DNA of 64,000 nt. It comes from Molanna angustata (taxonomy: Eukaryota; Arthropoda; Insecta; Trichoptera; Molannidae). Position 1 is the first letter of the stretch, and each line of letters starts with the position of its first letter. The notes beneath the pieces were generated by a model. That model was not told the DNA's origin. It searched no databases and worked only from the letters and a program-made list of their open reading frames with translations. Positions 35,424 through 52,553 of this stretch are shown here, piece after piece. The stretch spans positions 22,253,169 to 22,317,168 of the forward strand of contig OY754975.1 of assembly GCA_963576475.1 (NCBI GenBank), read 5' to 3'. The position numbers were made by a program, and so were the translations under genes.

Positions 35424-35785
35424 ATTCGACATTTCGCTGGTGAGCTATCTCGCGAATATTGCAACTGTGCTTTACATTTCACTGGTGAGCTGTCTCGCGA
35501 ATTTTGCGACTGTACTTAACATTTCACTGGTGAGCTGTCTCGCGAATATTGCAACTGTACTTAGCATTTCGCTGGTGAGCTGTCTCGCGAATATTACGAC
35601 TGTACTTAACATTTCACTGGTGAGCTGTCTCACGAATATTGCGACTGTACTTAACATTTCACTGGTGAGCTGTGTCACGAATATTGCGACTGTACTTAAC
35701 ATTTTACTGGTGAGCTGTTTCGCGAATATTGCGACGGTAATTGATATTTCACTGGTGAGCTGTCTCGCGAATATTGCGACTTACA
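35424..35785. repeat. 45-bp minisatellite, about eight units
   Basis: Units of the pattern GGTGAGCTGTCTCGCGAATA followed by TTGCGACTGTACTTAACATTTCACT. Because 45 is divisible by three, both strands stay open (128 codons plus, 76 minus, period 15 residues). No start context, signal or homology suggests a real protein. Substitutions between units include synonymous and non-synonymous changes. Confidence 0.9.
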
Positions 35786-35802
35786 ATTTCTTCATTACAT
35801 GA

Positions 35803-36316
35803 AGCTGAAATTTTAAAACAAACTTAATTAACAATTAATTACGCATTATCAACTAACTTTTTATGACCTGTTAGAACGTTTGAAGCAGGCAGTTAATTAT
35901 GAATTTTCTAAGTATAGTATGGCGTTGTTTTTTTTTCTATAATTTAATTTTGTGGTACTCAATATTTTGGAGGCGTTTATACATAAGAACTTGCCACGAT
36001 TCGGCCCACAATTTTCCATAACATCGCTGTAGGTTATGTTTAGCACAGACCCGGGCGAACCTACGTCTCTCTCTCTTCTGCTTCTCCCGAATTTTATCCC
36101 CTTACTCCCTCTCCAATCTCCCCAAACACAGCTCCTCTAGTCCTACCACCCATGTCCCGGTAAACTCTCAAACTCCCTCCATTTTCCCACTAAATAATAT
36201 AATATTTACGAGCTCTTGTGGCGTGAATGGAGCCAAATTGACTTATTCTAAAAAAAATCTCTATATTTCGTTATATTCCTTCAAACTTTTGCTTACGGTT
36301 AGAACAATACCGAATT
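35803..36316. other. Unassigned, pyrimidine-rich stretch
   Basis: A C/T-rich run occupies about 36060-36185. No gene is recognised. Confidence 0.5.
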
Positions 36317-37036
36317 ATGCAGTGTAAAAAACAAAAAATACCTACATTATTTTGTAACAATATTTTTTCAAAAAGCTTTCAACTTCTTACCTATTTCAAG
36401 ATTCCCATCCAGATATTCAGCATTATTTATGAAAAAAAACAATATTATTTTTTTAACAAAACAAGTATACAGAAAAAAAATAATATGAACATTAATCTCT
36501 TAGGACAAATCCCATTCAACTGCCCCGCCAGACAAAACCGCCAGAACCTCCTCTTTTACACTAAATACTCAAGAACAAACTATGCAAACAACACTTTTAT
36601 TAACCGCAGCTGCAGTATGTACAATAACCTTAATCATAAGCCAGATATTTTTAACAATAGCCTACATTCATTAAAAAAACAACTATCATCAATATTATAA
36701 TGAATACTTTATGTACCAAATTGTACAATTTTTGGTATGTCCAATACTGTATTAATATGACAACTCACCCTTTCCTCCTCTCCTACCTTTCTTCATGTCC
36801 CACCCTCGCTTCATAAAATACACACACACACACACACATACACACACATCACAATTGTACACTTACACCACACTTTTGTCTTTGACTTTGTACTGAATTG
36901 TCTTTATTATGTATATTAATCTGTGGAACAATGTAATTGGCTTACTTTCCTGATTGTTATTTTTTTATTAATGTAAAACATGTAACAGCTGTTTTGTTTC
37001 CCAAAATAAAATAAATAAATAAATAAATAAATAAAT
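36317..37036 (+). mobile_element. Probable LINE 3' region ending in an (AAAT)n tail
   Basis: The sequence has a CA-rich patch (36818-36850) and finishes in AAATAAATAAATAAATAAAT (about 37007-37036), a typical tail of Jockey- or CR1-type LINEs. The 127-codon frame at its start (36317-36700) has no motif I can name. The assignment rests on the tail only. Confidence 0.35.
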
Positions 37037-37544
37037 ATTCATATGAGAATATCCATACCCCCTATAATATTGTTTCATATATAAAATAATGTAGATAAAA
37101 TAAACTATCCAATAATAACCTGCTCATGTGAATATTTTTTGCATTAACGAACAATTTCAACAAATTCTCGTAAAAGGAACCCAGAATTATTTAGATTAAA
37201 GTTTTTCAACATTAACACATTTTTTTTAATTCCATTACAAATACATATGTGTAGATTTTATAATACTTTACATAATCAATAAAGTCATAGATATTTTTGG
37301 TGACAGTCTGGTGATATTTAGTAGAAAACTTTCCACACTTCTAAATTACCTAATAAACCTTTTTTTTCTTTTTTTCTCTAACTATAATGGCTCTATCTGT
37401 TTGTTTTTAGTTGTATCTTTTATAGTAATGCTTTCCTATTTGTTTTCTTTTGCTAATATCTTCCACTATTTTTTTTTGTTGTGATCTTAGTTTCTATTGT
37501 ATCTTTTCATTTTTATATATATTTTTTACATTTTCTTTTAAATT
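37037..37544. other. AT-rich DNA, nothing recognised
   Basis: Long T runs and no open frame. Confidence 0.5.
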
Positions 37545-37684
37545 TGTACGCCAAATTTAAATGCAGGATGTGGCCACTTGTTATTGCCTGACTAGTTTTG
37601 TAGTAGCTTGCCCTTATTCGATGGAGCAACGATGCATAATAACTTGTTAGCTGTAAGTGGTCCTTTAATTAAAAATAAATAAAC
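37545..37684 (+). mobile_element. Probable LINE 3' end
   Basis: GCAGGATGTGGCCACTTGTT, then GATGGAGCAACGATGCATAA and a final AAAAATAAATAAA look like a LINE 3' untranslated region. A related ATTATGTATCGTTGCG phrase occurs on the other strand near 40800. Confidence 0.35.
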
Positions 37685-37724
37685 CATGTGCAGACTCTTC
37701 ATTCCAACGAAATAATAATTGATA

Positions 37725-38050
37725 ATGCTCAGATGGGCCGGTGATGTAACAAGGATGGACCGTTCATATACGTGGGCAGTTTCAAAGTCGCGACAATTAG
37801 CGAAAAACTGACCGAGAACAGAGACACTTTATGAGACTGCCACAGGATAATATGATAAAAAGAACGATGACGATGGACACAGAGGTGTGTCCCAAAAGAC
37901 CAGGTAGACCATTGACCACTTGGACGTCGAAATTAACCAGATATCTCAAGGAGGCAAGGATCCATCGGAGGACAGAAGGACTTGGAGAATTAGCTGACCT
38001 AGGAGTGCCAACTTCAATTAAATGGTGCAAAGGCTACAAACTAACTTAAG
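37725..38050 (+). pseudogene. C-terminal fragment of an RTE-like LINE
   Basis: MLRWAGDVTRMDR is readable from 37728. After a frame change the open frame 37831-38049 reads CPKRPGRPLTTWTSKL, then RYLKEAR and ELADLGVPTS. The RWAGH-like plus GRP..TW pattern marks the end of an RTE-type reverse transcriptase. It is short, frameshifted and without catalytic residues. Confidence 0.55.
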
Positions 38051-38550
38051 GAGAAGATAAACTAACTTAAAAAATACAACGTAACAATCATATTTTATTT
38101 ACTAATAACAAAATAGAATTGAGAAGAAAAGAAAGAGAGAGAGAAATAATAAAATAAAGAAGAGAAAGAGAATTAATAAACTTGTATAATATAATATTTT
38201 TATTATTGCATATGCGCAAACATTGGATTTTTTTCCCTGTTGGGAGTCAAAGATATTTTTTAACAGATTTTTAATTATCTCAATAGAGACGAAGTTGGAA
38301 TATTTACTGTAGGAGAACCGGGAAATCAAGGCACCTACAGGGCTTACGACCTGTCATCGGCTGGTCTACGTTATCACTTTTATGCGCTTGCGCAACGTTC
38401 ACCAATTATGCCTTTTAAATGAGATCCCTATTAATTCAATATTTGAAAGTTCTATATATAGCAATACTGAAATTCCTTTCGCTTGAAAATAAGGATTTTT
38501 ACTACAGCTATCTATGTGTGAAATTATGAACAACATTCTTATTATTTTTA
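38051..38550. other. AT-rich DNA, nothing recognised
   Basis: Purine-rich AGAGAAAG stretch at about 38115-38175, and otherwise unremarkable. Confidence 0.45.
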
Positions 38551-38632
38551 TTTATTTTTGTTGTAACGCCATCTATTGAGAGAATTGTTTTTTTTGTAAA
38601 ATAATGAGAGCAACAATTCTTATACCTGAGTT
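38551..38632. repeat. Interspersed repeat, unfilled counterpart of the helitron A site
   Basis: The sequence matches 5200-5275. Here it is preceded by TTATTATTTTTA instead of a helitron, so the junction A|TTTATTTTTG shows the state before insertion. Confidence 0.7.
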
Positions 38633-39122
38633 ATGATTGTATAATAGAGTCTGTTGAAAGGAAAGGAATCGTGCCTACTAGGCGAGTTTTCTGTGTATTT
38701 TGAAATTGAAACTGATCTAAGGAATCATTTCCTTACACATAACACTTAAATTTGTCTCCTTATCCTATCCTTGTCCCTCCCCTCCATTTCTTTAGTGTTT
38801 TTGTTTATGTATTTATATTTTCATTGTATGTTTTATTCATACAAATTGTTGGTACGTAGGTATTATAAATACATTATTCTTCACCAAATGAATGTGATTG
38901 GTTGGAAGATTTTGCCATTTGTTAATTATCCCGTCATTGTGCTCAAAAAAAATTAATTAAATAAAAAAAATAAAAAAAATTACCGAAAGCTGACGAATTT
39001 TGTCAAACAAAAAAAAAATAAAAAACACACGCCTTTCTCGCACTTACATAAATACACCGTGGACTAACATTGCATTGAAATTGACATAAAATGCACTACA
39101 AAATATAAAATAATTACTTAAT
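38633..39122. other. AT-rich DNA, nothing recognised
   Basis: No frame or boundary of note; the 61-codon frame at 38771 has no motif. Confidence 0.45.
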
Positions 39123-39126
39123 TTAA

Positions 39127-39815
39127 GAGGGTGACTGCTGCCAACGTACCTATTATTTCAATTTGAATTTGAGTCATTAATACAAAACGAATCATTTTGA
39201 AAAAAATAACCTAGTTAGTTTGGATATTAATAAAGAAAAATATACCTTAACTTTTTAAGGAAAATAATAAGCATACCCCGATTAAAAAAACTTTGAATTT
39301 AATTTAATTTGAATTTAAAGATTGAATTTCTAAAAAACTATAAGGTATAAAGCATTATTTTTTTTTATAAATAAAAGAAGATAAAAATATCTGGAAAAAT
39401 ACGATGTAACGTTGCATTAATGCATCAGGTTAAGTTATAAAACCAAAAAAAAACTTTTATTTCGCAATGGCACTGAATGGAAAATAAATATTTTTTTAGG
39501 TTTATTTACTTAACCTGAAGCATTAATGAAACGTCACATCATATTTTTTTAGATATTTTTGTCTTCTTTAATTAAAAAAAAATATGTTGAACTACGCCTT
39601 ATATTTTATTAAAAATATAAGATAAACGTTGAAAATCGGGGTGTGCCATTATTTTTCTACAAGAATTTATACAGAACATTATTAAAAAGTAATGATATAT
39701 TTTTCTTTGTTTATAAGTACCCAAATTATCTAAATTATTTTTTTCAAAACGATTTGATAAGAAATAATGATGGTATATCAAATTGATAAATAGGTACGTT
39801 GGCAGCAGTCCCCCC
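39127..39815. mobile_element. Fold-back TTAA element, about 689 bp
   Basis: TTAA at 39123-39126 and 39816-39819 flank GAGGGTGACTGCTGCCAACG and its inverted partner. The two halves are reverse complements over most of their length (arms of roughly 340 bp, centre near 39470), for example TTAACCTGAAGCATTAATG near 39515 against CATTAATGCATCAGGTTAA near 39415. It has no frame. The TTAA target and G-rich tips resemble piggyBac-type MITEs, which is an inference. Confidence 0.8.
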
Positions 39816-39819
39816 TTAA

Positions 39820-40299
39820 TTATAAAGCTTATTATTTTTTCTATGGAACTTAGGTTGAAAAATATTAACTTACATCAAATCACTATTTGAAGTCGGCACC
39901 AAAAACATTTTATTTTACTTCGGAATTGCATATAGGACGTCGGCACAGAAATCAAATAACCCTCCACTGCGCCCCTAGTGATTCACAATTTAAACGTTGT
40001 TTGAATAATACGAGCTAATCTGTCCGTATTTGTTTGATTGCTAAACTGTGGGTAGGTACCTACAGGATATGGACAAAGAGATGTCATATTTGGAGTATGG
40101 TTCTGCTGTCGGTGGGAGGTTCAGGTGAAATGATCCTTCGCAACGCACATGACAACGGGCGCCCGTTGCTATGGAGACGACGCTATCGGAGAGACGCTGA
40201 AACGGTTGCTATTACGAGTTGCTCCGGTCCAGTGCCGTATCTACATTTTCCGGCGTCTGACGCGCTCACCTGAAAATGCGCCCGCTTTCCATGAAAATC
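39820..40299. other. Unassigned, moderately GC-rich patch
   Basis: From 40030 to 40285 the composition rises (GACGACGCTATCGGAGAGAC, GGCGTCTGACGCGCTCACC). Two overlapping frames (79 and 70 codons) have no known motif. This could be a retroelement edge. Confidence 0.4.
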
Positions 40300-40960
40300 A
40301 TAAATTTATTTATTTTATTTTAATTTATTTCGAACAGCTCAAAAATATAGCGCATTTATAGTACAATAAACAATAAACAGAATTATAAACACATACATAA
40401 AATATGAGAAGTCCCTTGACATAGACCTATTCAGTGACACAAAACATAAACTCGCTCAAAAACTAAAACCAGGAATCTCATAAAATTATCACTTAGGCAC
40501 AGCACGCATGCACATACACATATAAACTCACACACACCCTCACACACTCATTTGATTTTGTATCTTGAATACATGACTGTATTTGTAATATAATATGATA
40601 GTATTGTAAGCTTATTAATAATTGATGTATGGAGATGATAATTGTTATATTTAATATTTTTATACAAATAAAAAAATAAAATACAAAATAATGAATGCTT
40701 CTTGGTTGTTCTATGTTTATTTTACATTGAAATAAATTAAAAGTTATCAAAACATAATTCCAAGACGTTAATTTTTTTTTTATTATTTATTATTTTATTT
40801 CGCAACGATACATAATTGCATTACACATAATACAGCGTTAAGTACCTATAACAACAAAATAATTTCAAAATTACAGTGATAATATATCCTAAATTTAATG
40901 CTAGGTAACTATAATTTTTTTTTTCTTTATTTTAGCCATTATAAAATTTTGTATTATTTT
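40300..40960 (-). mobile_element. LINE 3' tails on the minus strand
   Basis: Two A/T-rich tails (AAATAAATTAAAATAAAATA around 40300 and AAATAATAAATAATAAAAAA around 40780 on the minus strand) each follow about 150-450 bp of low-GC sequence. They look like LINE 3' ends, without coding parts. Confidence 0.35.
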
Positions 40961-40974
40961 TATGTTGTGTCATT

Positions 40975-41122
40975 GGACGTCCAACTAGGTGAACCTGTTT
41001 TAGGACGTCCAACTAGGTGAACCTGTTTTAGGACGTCCAACTAGGTGAACCTGTTTTAGGACGTCCAACTAGGTGAACCTGTTTTAGGACGTCCAACTAG
41101 GTGAACCTGTTTTAGGACGTCC
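40975..41122. repeat. 28-bp minisatellite, five units
   Basis: GGACGTCCAACTAGGTGAAC followed by CTGTTTTA starts at 40975, 41003, 41031, 41059 and 41087, with a partial unit at 41115. The units look identical and each contains the palindrome GGACGTCC. Confidence 0.95.
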
Positions 41123-41306
41123 GATATGTAAATACGATTAGTATCAATAACTTAACCATATCATTTGATGCTTGAAAACTTAATACATAAAAAATCTAAT
41201 TTACTTAATAAAGCAAACTATGTAGAATAAACTTAATTTATTGTAAGATTCATCTATGCCGATGGATATAAACCATACGTTTATTGTTTTGTTTTAGAAA
41301 ATCTAT
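41123..41306. other. Unassigned spacer
   Basis: AT-rich, with nothing recognised. Confidence 0.5.
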
Positions 41307-41625
41307 TCCAACTGTCGATCTGTTCAAGAGAATTTTATTGTCTTAACATATCGACAAAGCACCAAGCCAAGAAACGCGAGATTTGTATGCAGGGTCTATA
41401 TTTTTCACGGTTTTTCCAACTTTGAAGTCAAAAAACACCAACTTAGTGGCTTCGCAACATATATGTTCTCTGTACGGATTTACTCAGAATTCGGAGTAGA
41501 ATATTTAGTGTGTCTGTCCCCCCCCTTATAACTTTTGATCCGCTCAATAAACAGAGTCCTAAATTTCAGAATAGTTATAGGCCTACAGTACTTTTATACT
41601 CAAAATTTTAAATTTTTGTTTCAGT
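41307..41625 (+). mobile_element. HINE copy 4, 5' part only
   Basis: Starts TCCAACTGTCGAT and follows the family sequence to TTTTTGTTTCAGTCGG, where it stops abruptly at a GC-rich segment. Confidence 0.7.
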
Positions 41626-41999
41626 CGGTGATGGACGTCATTGTGACACCGGTGAAACACCTGGTGGACGTCACAATGTCCGGTGGACTCCACAAGGTGC
41701 GGGCTTCCACTCCATTACCAGTGTACTTATTTTTGCGGCTGCTCCGCATAGACACGTGGCCCTAGCGAGTCCATGAAGACTTGGCCCCGTAACCTGAGTA
41801 CCCAAGAGGAAGGACGAACGCCTGCCCTCAACTGTGAGCGCCGTGGGAAGACAAATTACTCTGGATGCTACAATTTATCAACCTGCATCTTCGCTTTGTG
41901 TCTCATGGGCATATTATGATGAGCAATAGCACTCTATTCTCCGTGATCAAAATTTAGTTATTTACCACATCTTGGTTATAGACATATAACACCTAATTA
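41626..41999. other. GC-richer unassigned segment between two HINEs
   Basis: GGACGTCATTGTGAC and GGACGTCACAATGTCC lie close together (41633-41690). The GGACGTC word also forms the core of the 28-bp minisatellite 500 bp upstream. No known domain is seen in the 76-codon frame crossing the junction. Confidence 0.4.
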
Positions 42000-42977
42000 T
42001 CCATCTGTCGATTCGTTCAAGAGAATGAAATTCTATTGAAGGAAGAGACAGTTTAAATCCAAGATGCGTGTACGAAGGAACATTTTGTATGGCATAGTGG
42101 ACTTTTTGCATGCTAATAACACCAACTAGAGGCCTCGCAGCATATATGTTCCCATACATCGATTTACTCAGAATTCGGAGTAGAACATTTTATGTGAGTT
42201 TTGTGTGTGTGTCTGTGTGTGTGTGTCTGTATGTGTATGTGTCCCCCCCTTATAACTTTTGATCCGCTCAATTTACAGAGCCCAAAATTTCAGAATATAT
42301 AAACAGTTATAGACCTACAAAACTTTTATAATCAGAATTGTGAATTTTTGTTTCAGTCAGGGGTTATCAAATTTTGAAATTTTGGTTTATTTTTCCATAT
42401 ATCTCAGAAACCATAAAAGCTAGAATACTGAAAATTGGTATAAACATAGACAAATACAAAATCTCAAATTGGTTTATTCAAAAAAATTCCAGGGTTTCTT
42501 AAACATTTTAAAAGCCTTTATTTACCTACATTTTTTTTAAAGATATCAAAAAAAGCCGAAACACCCCAACTAGATAATTTAATTTTCTATAAAAAATATT
42601 AACATTGTATAAGCACATCTCAATTTTTTTTAACAATTTTTATAAAAATTGAATTTAGTGACGACATTGCCTCATACAATTTGTATGGCAGTCGCCTTTA
42701 CACAATATCTAAGAAGACTTAATAGTTTGATACTATTCTCCAAAAATACATACATACCATCATGCTGTTTTCATATTCTGGGTAGGATTAAAGGACTGAC
42801 CTCCATACTATCCTATCTTGACATACATACCTAGGTACATGTGTTGTATAGAAAACCAAATATCTTAAAATATTAAATAATTTGTATTTATGGGTTTATA
42901 GTTTGGTAGGTACTTATTCTTCAACTATACATATTATCGCTATCGACAGTTGGATCTCATGTTTAACATGCAACTAG
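42000..42977 (+). mobile_element. HINE copy 5, full length (about 978 bp)
   Basis: From TCCATCTGTCGAT to ATCGACAGTTGG plus the CATGTTTAACATG hairpin and CTAG (42974-42977). It is the only uninterrupted complete copy in the window and serves as the family reference. No coding. Confidence 0.8.
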
Positions 42978-43195
42978 TATTTTAGTTTAAATCGGTACCT
43001 ACTTATGTTTTGAAATTCAGTAAGTAATGTTATTTTATTTTTCTTCCACTTGTAAACAATTACGTATTTGACAGCTAAATCGGTGAAATCAAACAAATTG
43101 ACCCACAAGGCAAAAGGGAAAGATTGTTCCATGTAAATTGTTCCCTCTCCCTATGTAGGATTTCATTACGTGCCTATTGAGGTCTAGCTGCGGCG
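42978..43195. other. Unassigned spacer
   Basis: Mixed AT-rich sequence before the Penelope cluster. Confidence 0.5.
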
Positions 43196-43243
43196 GCAAC
43201 AGACACATCGTCATGTTGGTACAACGTAGAATTAAATAATTTT

Positions 43244-44272
43244 TTGAACACTATTAACAGCATTCATAAAGATATAAAGTTTACAATGGAGAAGGAAAAT
43301 AACAGACAAATACCTTTCTTAGACGTTTTAGTGTTAAAAAAAGCAAACGGTAAACTGGGGCACACAGTATATAGAAAGCCCACACACACCGATAGATACC
43401 TACACGCAACGTCCAATCATCACCCCGCACAAATATGCTCAGTCGCAAAAACACTAATAACAAGATCAAAAAGAATTGCAGACCACGAGCATAAAAAACA
43501 AGAATTAGAATACACGAAAAATGCTCTACGTTGTAATGGTTTCTCAGACTATATAATAAACAAAGCATTAAAGAGTCCAAAAACAGTGAAAGAAAAATCC
43601 AATGAAACACCATTATCAACAGCCCGACTACCATATATCAAAGGCGTCACCGATAAAATCAGCCGTCTATTAAACAAAAATAACATACGTACCGTTTTCA
43701 GCACAACAAATAAAATATCAACCTTTCTAAGAAACCCGAAAGACATCATTCCACTTGAAGCTCATGGAGTATATGAAATACCGTGCGGATCGTGCAATAA
43801 GACTTATGTAGGAAGAACCAATCGAAAAGTTGAAGCACGAATAGCGGAGCACAGAGTCGACATGAGAAACAAAAAACTTACATCCTCACTTGTACAACAC
43901 TCGCTCACAGAAGGACATACAATAGATTTTGACCATTCAAAAATAATAGCAAGTTTAAACAGTGAACCTCTCAGAATTTACAGGGAAGCTATAGAAATAT
44001 ATAAGAGAAGGGATATAATGAACAATCGGGACGACGGGGTTCGTTTGCCTAGTACCTGGAAGAACATTTTATATGACAAACAATACAATAATAATATTAA
44101 TAATACCATAGCGAAAATAACCACAAAACACAACAATAATAATATTAATGTCACAACTAAAATTAACAATAAATCACAACACAAAAATAATGATAAAATA
44201 TTATTACCAACGAACACGACAGCAGGTGGGCGTGTCACAAGGAGCCAATCACGTCGCGCTAACAATATTTGA
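43244..44272 (+). pseudogene. P1: C-terminal reverse transcriptase plus GIY-YIG endonuclease
   Basis: 342 codons. Residues about 1-35 are the end of the reverse transcriptase palm (KFTMEKENNRQIPFLDVLV), followed by GHTVYRKPTHTDRYLH and the thumb. YIKGVTDKISRLLNK leads into GVYEIPCGSCNKTYVGRTNR with the GIY-YIG nuclease pair (GVY about 175, YVG about 188), then EHRVD and IYREAIEIYKR. The C-terminal 60 residues are Asn/Thr-rich and end in TRSQSRR. Penelope proteins use the nuclease to nick the target and prime reverse transcription. Lacking the catalytic half, this copy is dead, although its frame is open. Confidence 0.9.
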
Positions 44273-44371
44273 CATAAGCGGCCATCTTGTACGCTACGAG
44301 TCACTTGACGGTGAGCTCCCAGTGTGAGTAGACGTGTGTCGCGCGCGTGCTTTTCGTTAAGTCCTTGAAAA

Positions 44372-46310
<1,939 letters not shown>

Positions 46311-46332
46311 ATTACACCGTTGAAAAGGTATT

Positions 46333-49190
<2,858 letters not shown>

Positions 49191-49689
49191 CGTGAAAATT
49201 GCGACGGTTTGCGGCGGCCATGTTTTTTCCATTCTTAAAAGAGGCAAGTGTTTGTTTACATGTGTATCTTATGAGAATTTTGAAAATTAGCTTATTTGTT
49301 TTTATTGTTGTTGTTCAATTTACTGTTCTTTGTGATACTGCCCTTCTTTTTATTTTTCAGATTAACAATGGTTCGCGTTAAAAAGTGTAATGTTCCTGGA
49401 TGTGTATCGACGAATAAAGTCATAAAGTTGTATTCGTTACAAAATAAAAATATTAATTCATTGAAAAAATACTGCATTTTATTTTCCAGTACCTTATTAA
49501 ATATTCCACAGAAATGTGTGTAATTTTGATTTTACACACAGTAACTTATCATTATATTGCTTATTTAAAGATAATATCTTATAATATTATATTATAAAAA
49601 ATCCCGCGAGGGGCGAGGAGATCAAGGGGCGCGGCGTCATATCGTCGCCTTCAGCGGACAATAGAGGTACTTATGTAGGTTGGCGTGAC
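49191..49689. other. Unassigned segment with a short zinc-finger-like frame
   Basis: The plus frame from 49369 reads MVRVKKCNVPGC and STNKVIKLYSLQ. The start resembles the first Cys pair of a THAP-type DNA-binding domain, preceded by a splice-acceptor-like pyrimidine tract and TTTTTCAG. The remaining THAP residues are not visible, so it would be a first-exon relic at best. The GC content rises near 49600-49640. Confidence 0.3.
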
Positions 49690-51140
<1,451 letters not shown>

Positions 51141-51276
51141 GATCCCCAGCAGAGGAGAATTTTATTGAAATTAACTTCTCATGATAATATTACTTCTCTG
51201 GGCTGGTTATTTACACAGGTTATTTGAAAGAAATTGCCAATTGGCACTGTGCAGGGTGCAAGGAAGTGTTTATTAT
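51141..51276 (+). mobile_element. tRNA-derived SINE, 5'-truncated
   Basis: GATCCCCAGCAGAGGAGAA through GTGCAGGGTGCAAGGAAGTG matches the body of the SINE at 5405-5608 in inverse orientation. Box A is lost and box B is cut through. It ends in a TTATTATTATTA tail. Confidence 0.75.
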
Positions 51277-51283
51277 TATTATA

Positions 51284-52100
51284 ATATTAAAATTGGCAGC
51301 CAGATAAACAAATGATTCTAGTAAATTAAAGGTAATAATGAAATGACACAATACATATCTACATACATACACACATGCACATATATACGCATATACATAC
51401 ACATACATACATATATACAGTAAACTCATTCGTATTCGAACTATCACATCATTGAGATGTCATTATTTTTCGCTTACTTGAATTGTTAAGTTTTTAGAAT
51501 AGTAAAAAAAAATATTATAATTTTGTATTTTAGACCTACTTGCTTTTAGCGAATGAAGTTCGTTATAATGGGGTAACGTTTTTCAATCGTTCCAAGAACG
51601 TTCCAAACTTCAGCCACCTAAGTTTTTCTTGGTTTTGGCGTTTTCTGTTCTCTTACATTAGTGAATTTCAATCAATAGTCATATTTTGTGGTTATTTTTC
51701 TTTTATTCTTGACCGTAATCGGTGTATTAATTTATAAAATAGTGCTTTAATTCACATAGATCCTATGTTTCTATATATATTTCCTACCTACATTTTGTAT
51801 ACAAACAGTGTGAAGTTAGAAGCGACAGCGGCCGCAGATTTACTAGGATTACATATACTCACCACAGTGCATCAACTGAAATAAAATTCAAGTGCAACAA
51901 TATTTCTATTTTTGCTTCCTGTTTATTTCTCCTTCTCCTTCGTCTCTACTTCAAAGCAACCTTCATTAGCATTTTTTTTAAAGAATTTTATTTTTCTTCA
52001 CAAGATATTCGTAAGCAATAATCAAGATGTAACAAAATGGATGTTTAAAAAAGTTCCGAGACAAAGAGGTTATCACAATATGGTCAATATATAGACTTAC
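51284..52100. other. Intronic or intergenic DNA with ACAT microsatellite
   Basis: ACATACATAC-type repeats at about 51358-51420. The remainder is AT-rich. If the exon downstream is real, this is intron on its 3' side. Confidence 0.45.
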
Positions 52101-52291
52101 CTGGATGCGTTGAAGTTCCATGCGTTTTGCCTTCTGAGTTGAACAGATCCTGCTCTTCTTATTCCGATAACCCTCGTTGCAAGAATTTGTTTGAGTCGAC
52201 ACCTGGGATGGCACTGCACAAATGATAAGGTCAGGCACCCCGCCATAAAGATTATCAGGGACCCTCCGATCAACCAATAGACCAAAACGCC
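52101..52291 (-). CDS. Probable internal exon of a host transmembrane protein
   Basis: On the minus strand a pyrimidine-rich TTTGTTTCAG acceptor precedes, and a CCAG|GTAAGT donor follows, a 191-bp open segment. Read in phase 0 it encodes a strongly hydrophobic helix (VLVYWLIGGSLIIFMAGC and a few more residues) followed by a basic, cysteine-containing juxtamembrane part (QCHPRCRLKQI, then GIRRAGSVQLRRQ and NAWNF). That is the shape of a single-pass membrane protein crossing into the cytoplasm. GC content is higher than in the surrounding DNA. I do not recognise the protein. No neighbouring exon is visible, so introns would be long. The alternative frame over these bases is less hydrophobic and less convincing. 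Confidence 0.6.
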
Positions 52292-52430
52292 CTGAAACAA
52301 AATAATTGTCTCTTTAATTCAAATTGACACATACACGTAACAAATAATTATGACAATTGTGAATTACTAACAATGTGTGTAGTTAAAGCTCTGTCATTTT
52401 GAGATTCTATAGCTGCATATTCCAAGTGTC
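52292..52430. other. Upstream flank of the exon
   Basis: AT-rich; it includes the acceptor polypyrimidine tract (minus strand). Confidence 0.45.
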
Positions 52431-52553
52431 GATTTATTCAAGAGAATTTACGCAAAGTATCAAGTCAAGATACGCGAGATTTGAATGCCAGGTTTATATT
52501 TTTCATGGTTCTCAACTTTGAAGTCAAAAAAGACCAACTTAGAGGCTTATATA
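52431..52553 (+). mobile_element. HINE copy 6, 5' fragment
   Basis: TCCAAGTGTCGATTTATTCA through GACCAACTTAGAGGCTT matches the first 120 bp of the family, then stops. Confidence 0.65.

Noticed and set aside
35424..35785. CRISPR-like array
   Set aside because: Units are directly adjacent without spacers, and the genome is eukaryotic.
35416..35802. 128-codon repetitive hydrophobic protein
   Set aside because: The 45-bp unit length keeps any frame open; there is no motif or start context, so it is reported as a minisatellite.
51978..52277. Alternative 99-codon frame over the transmembrane exon
   Set aside because: It runs through the donor site into intron-like DNA and lacks the coherent hydrophobic segment seen in the other frame.
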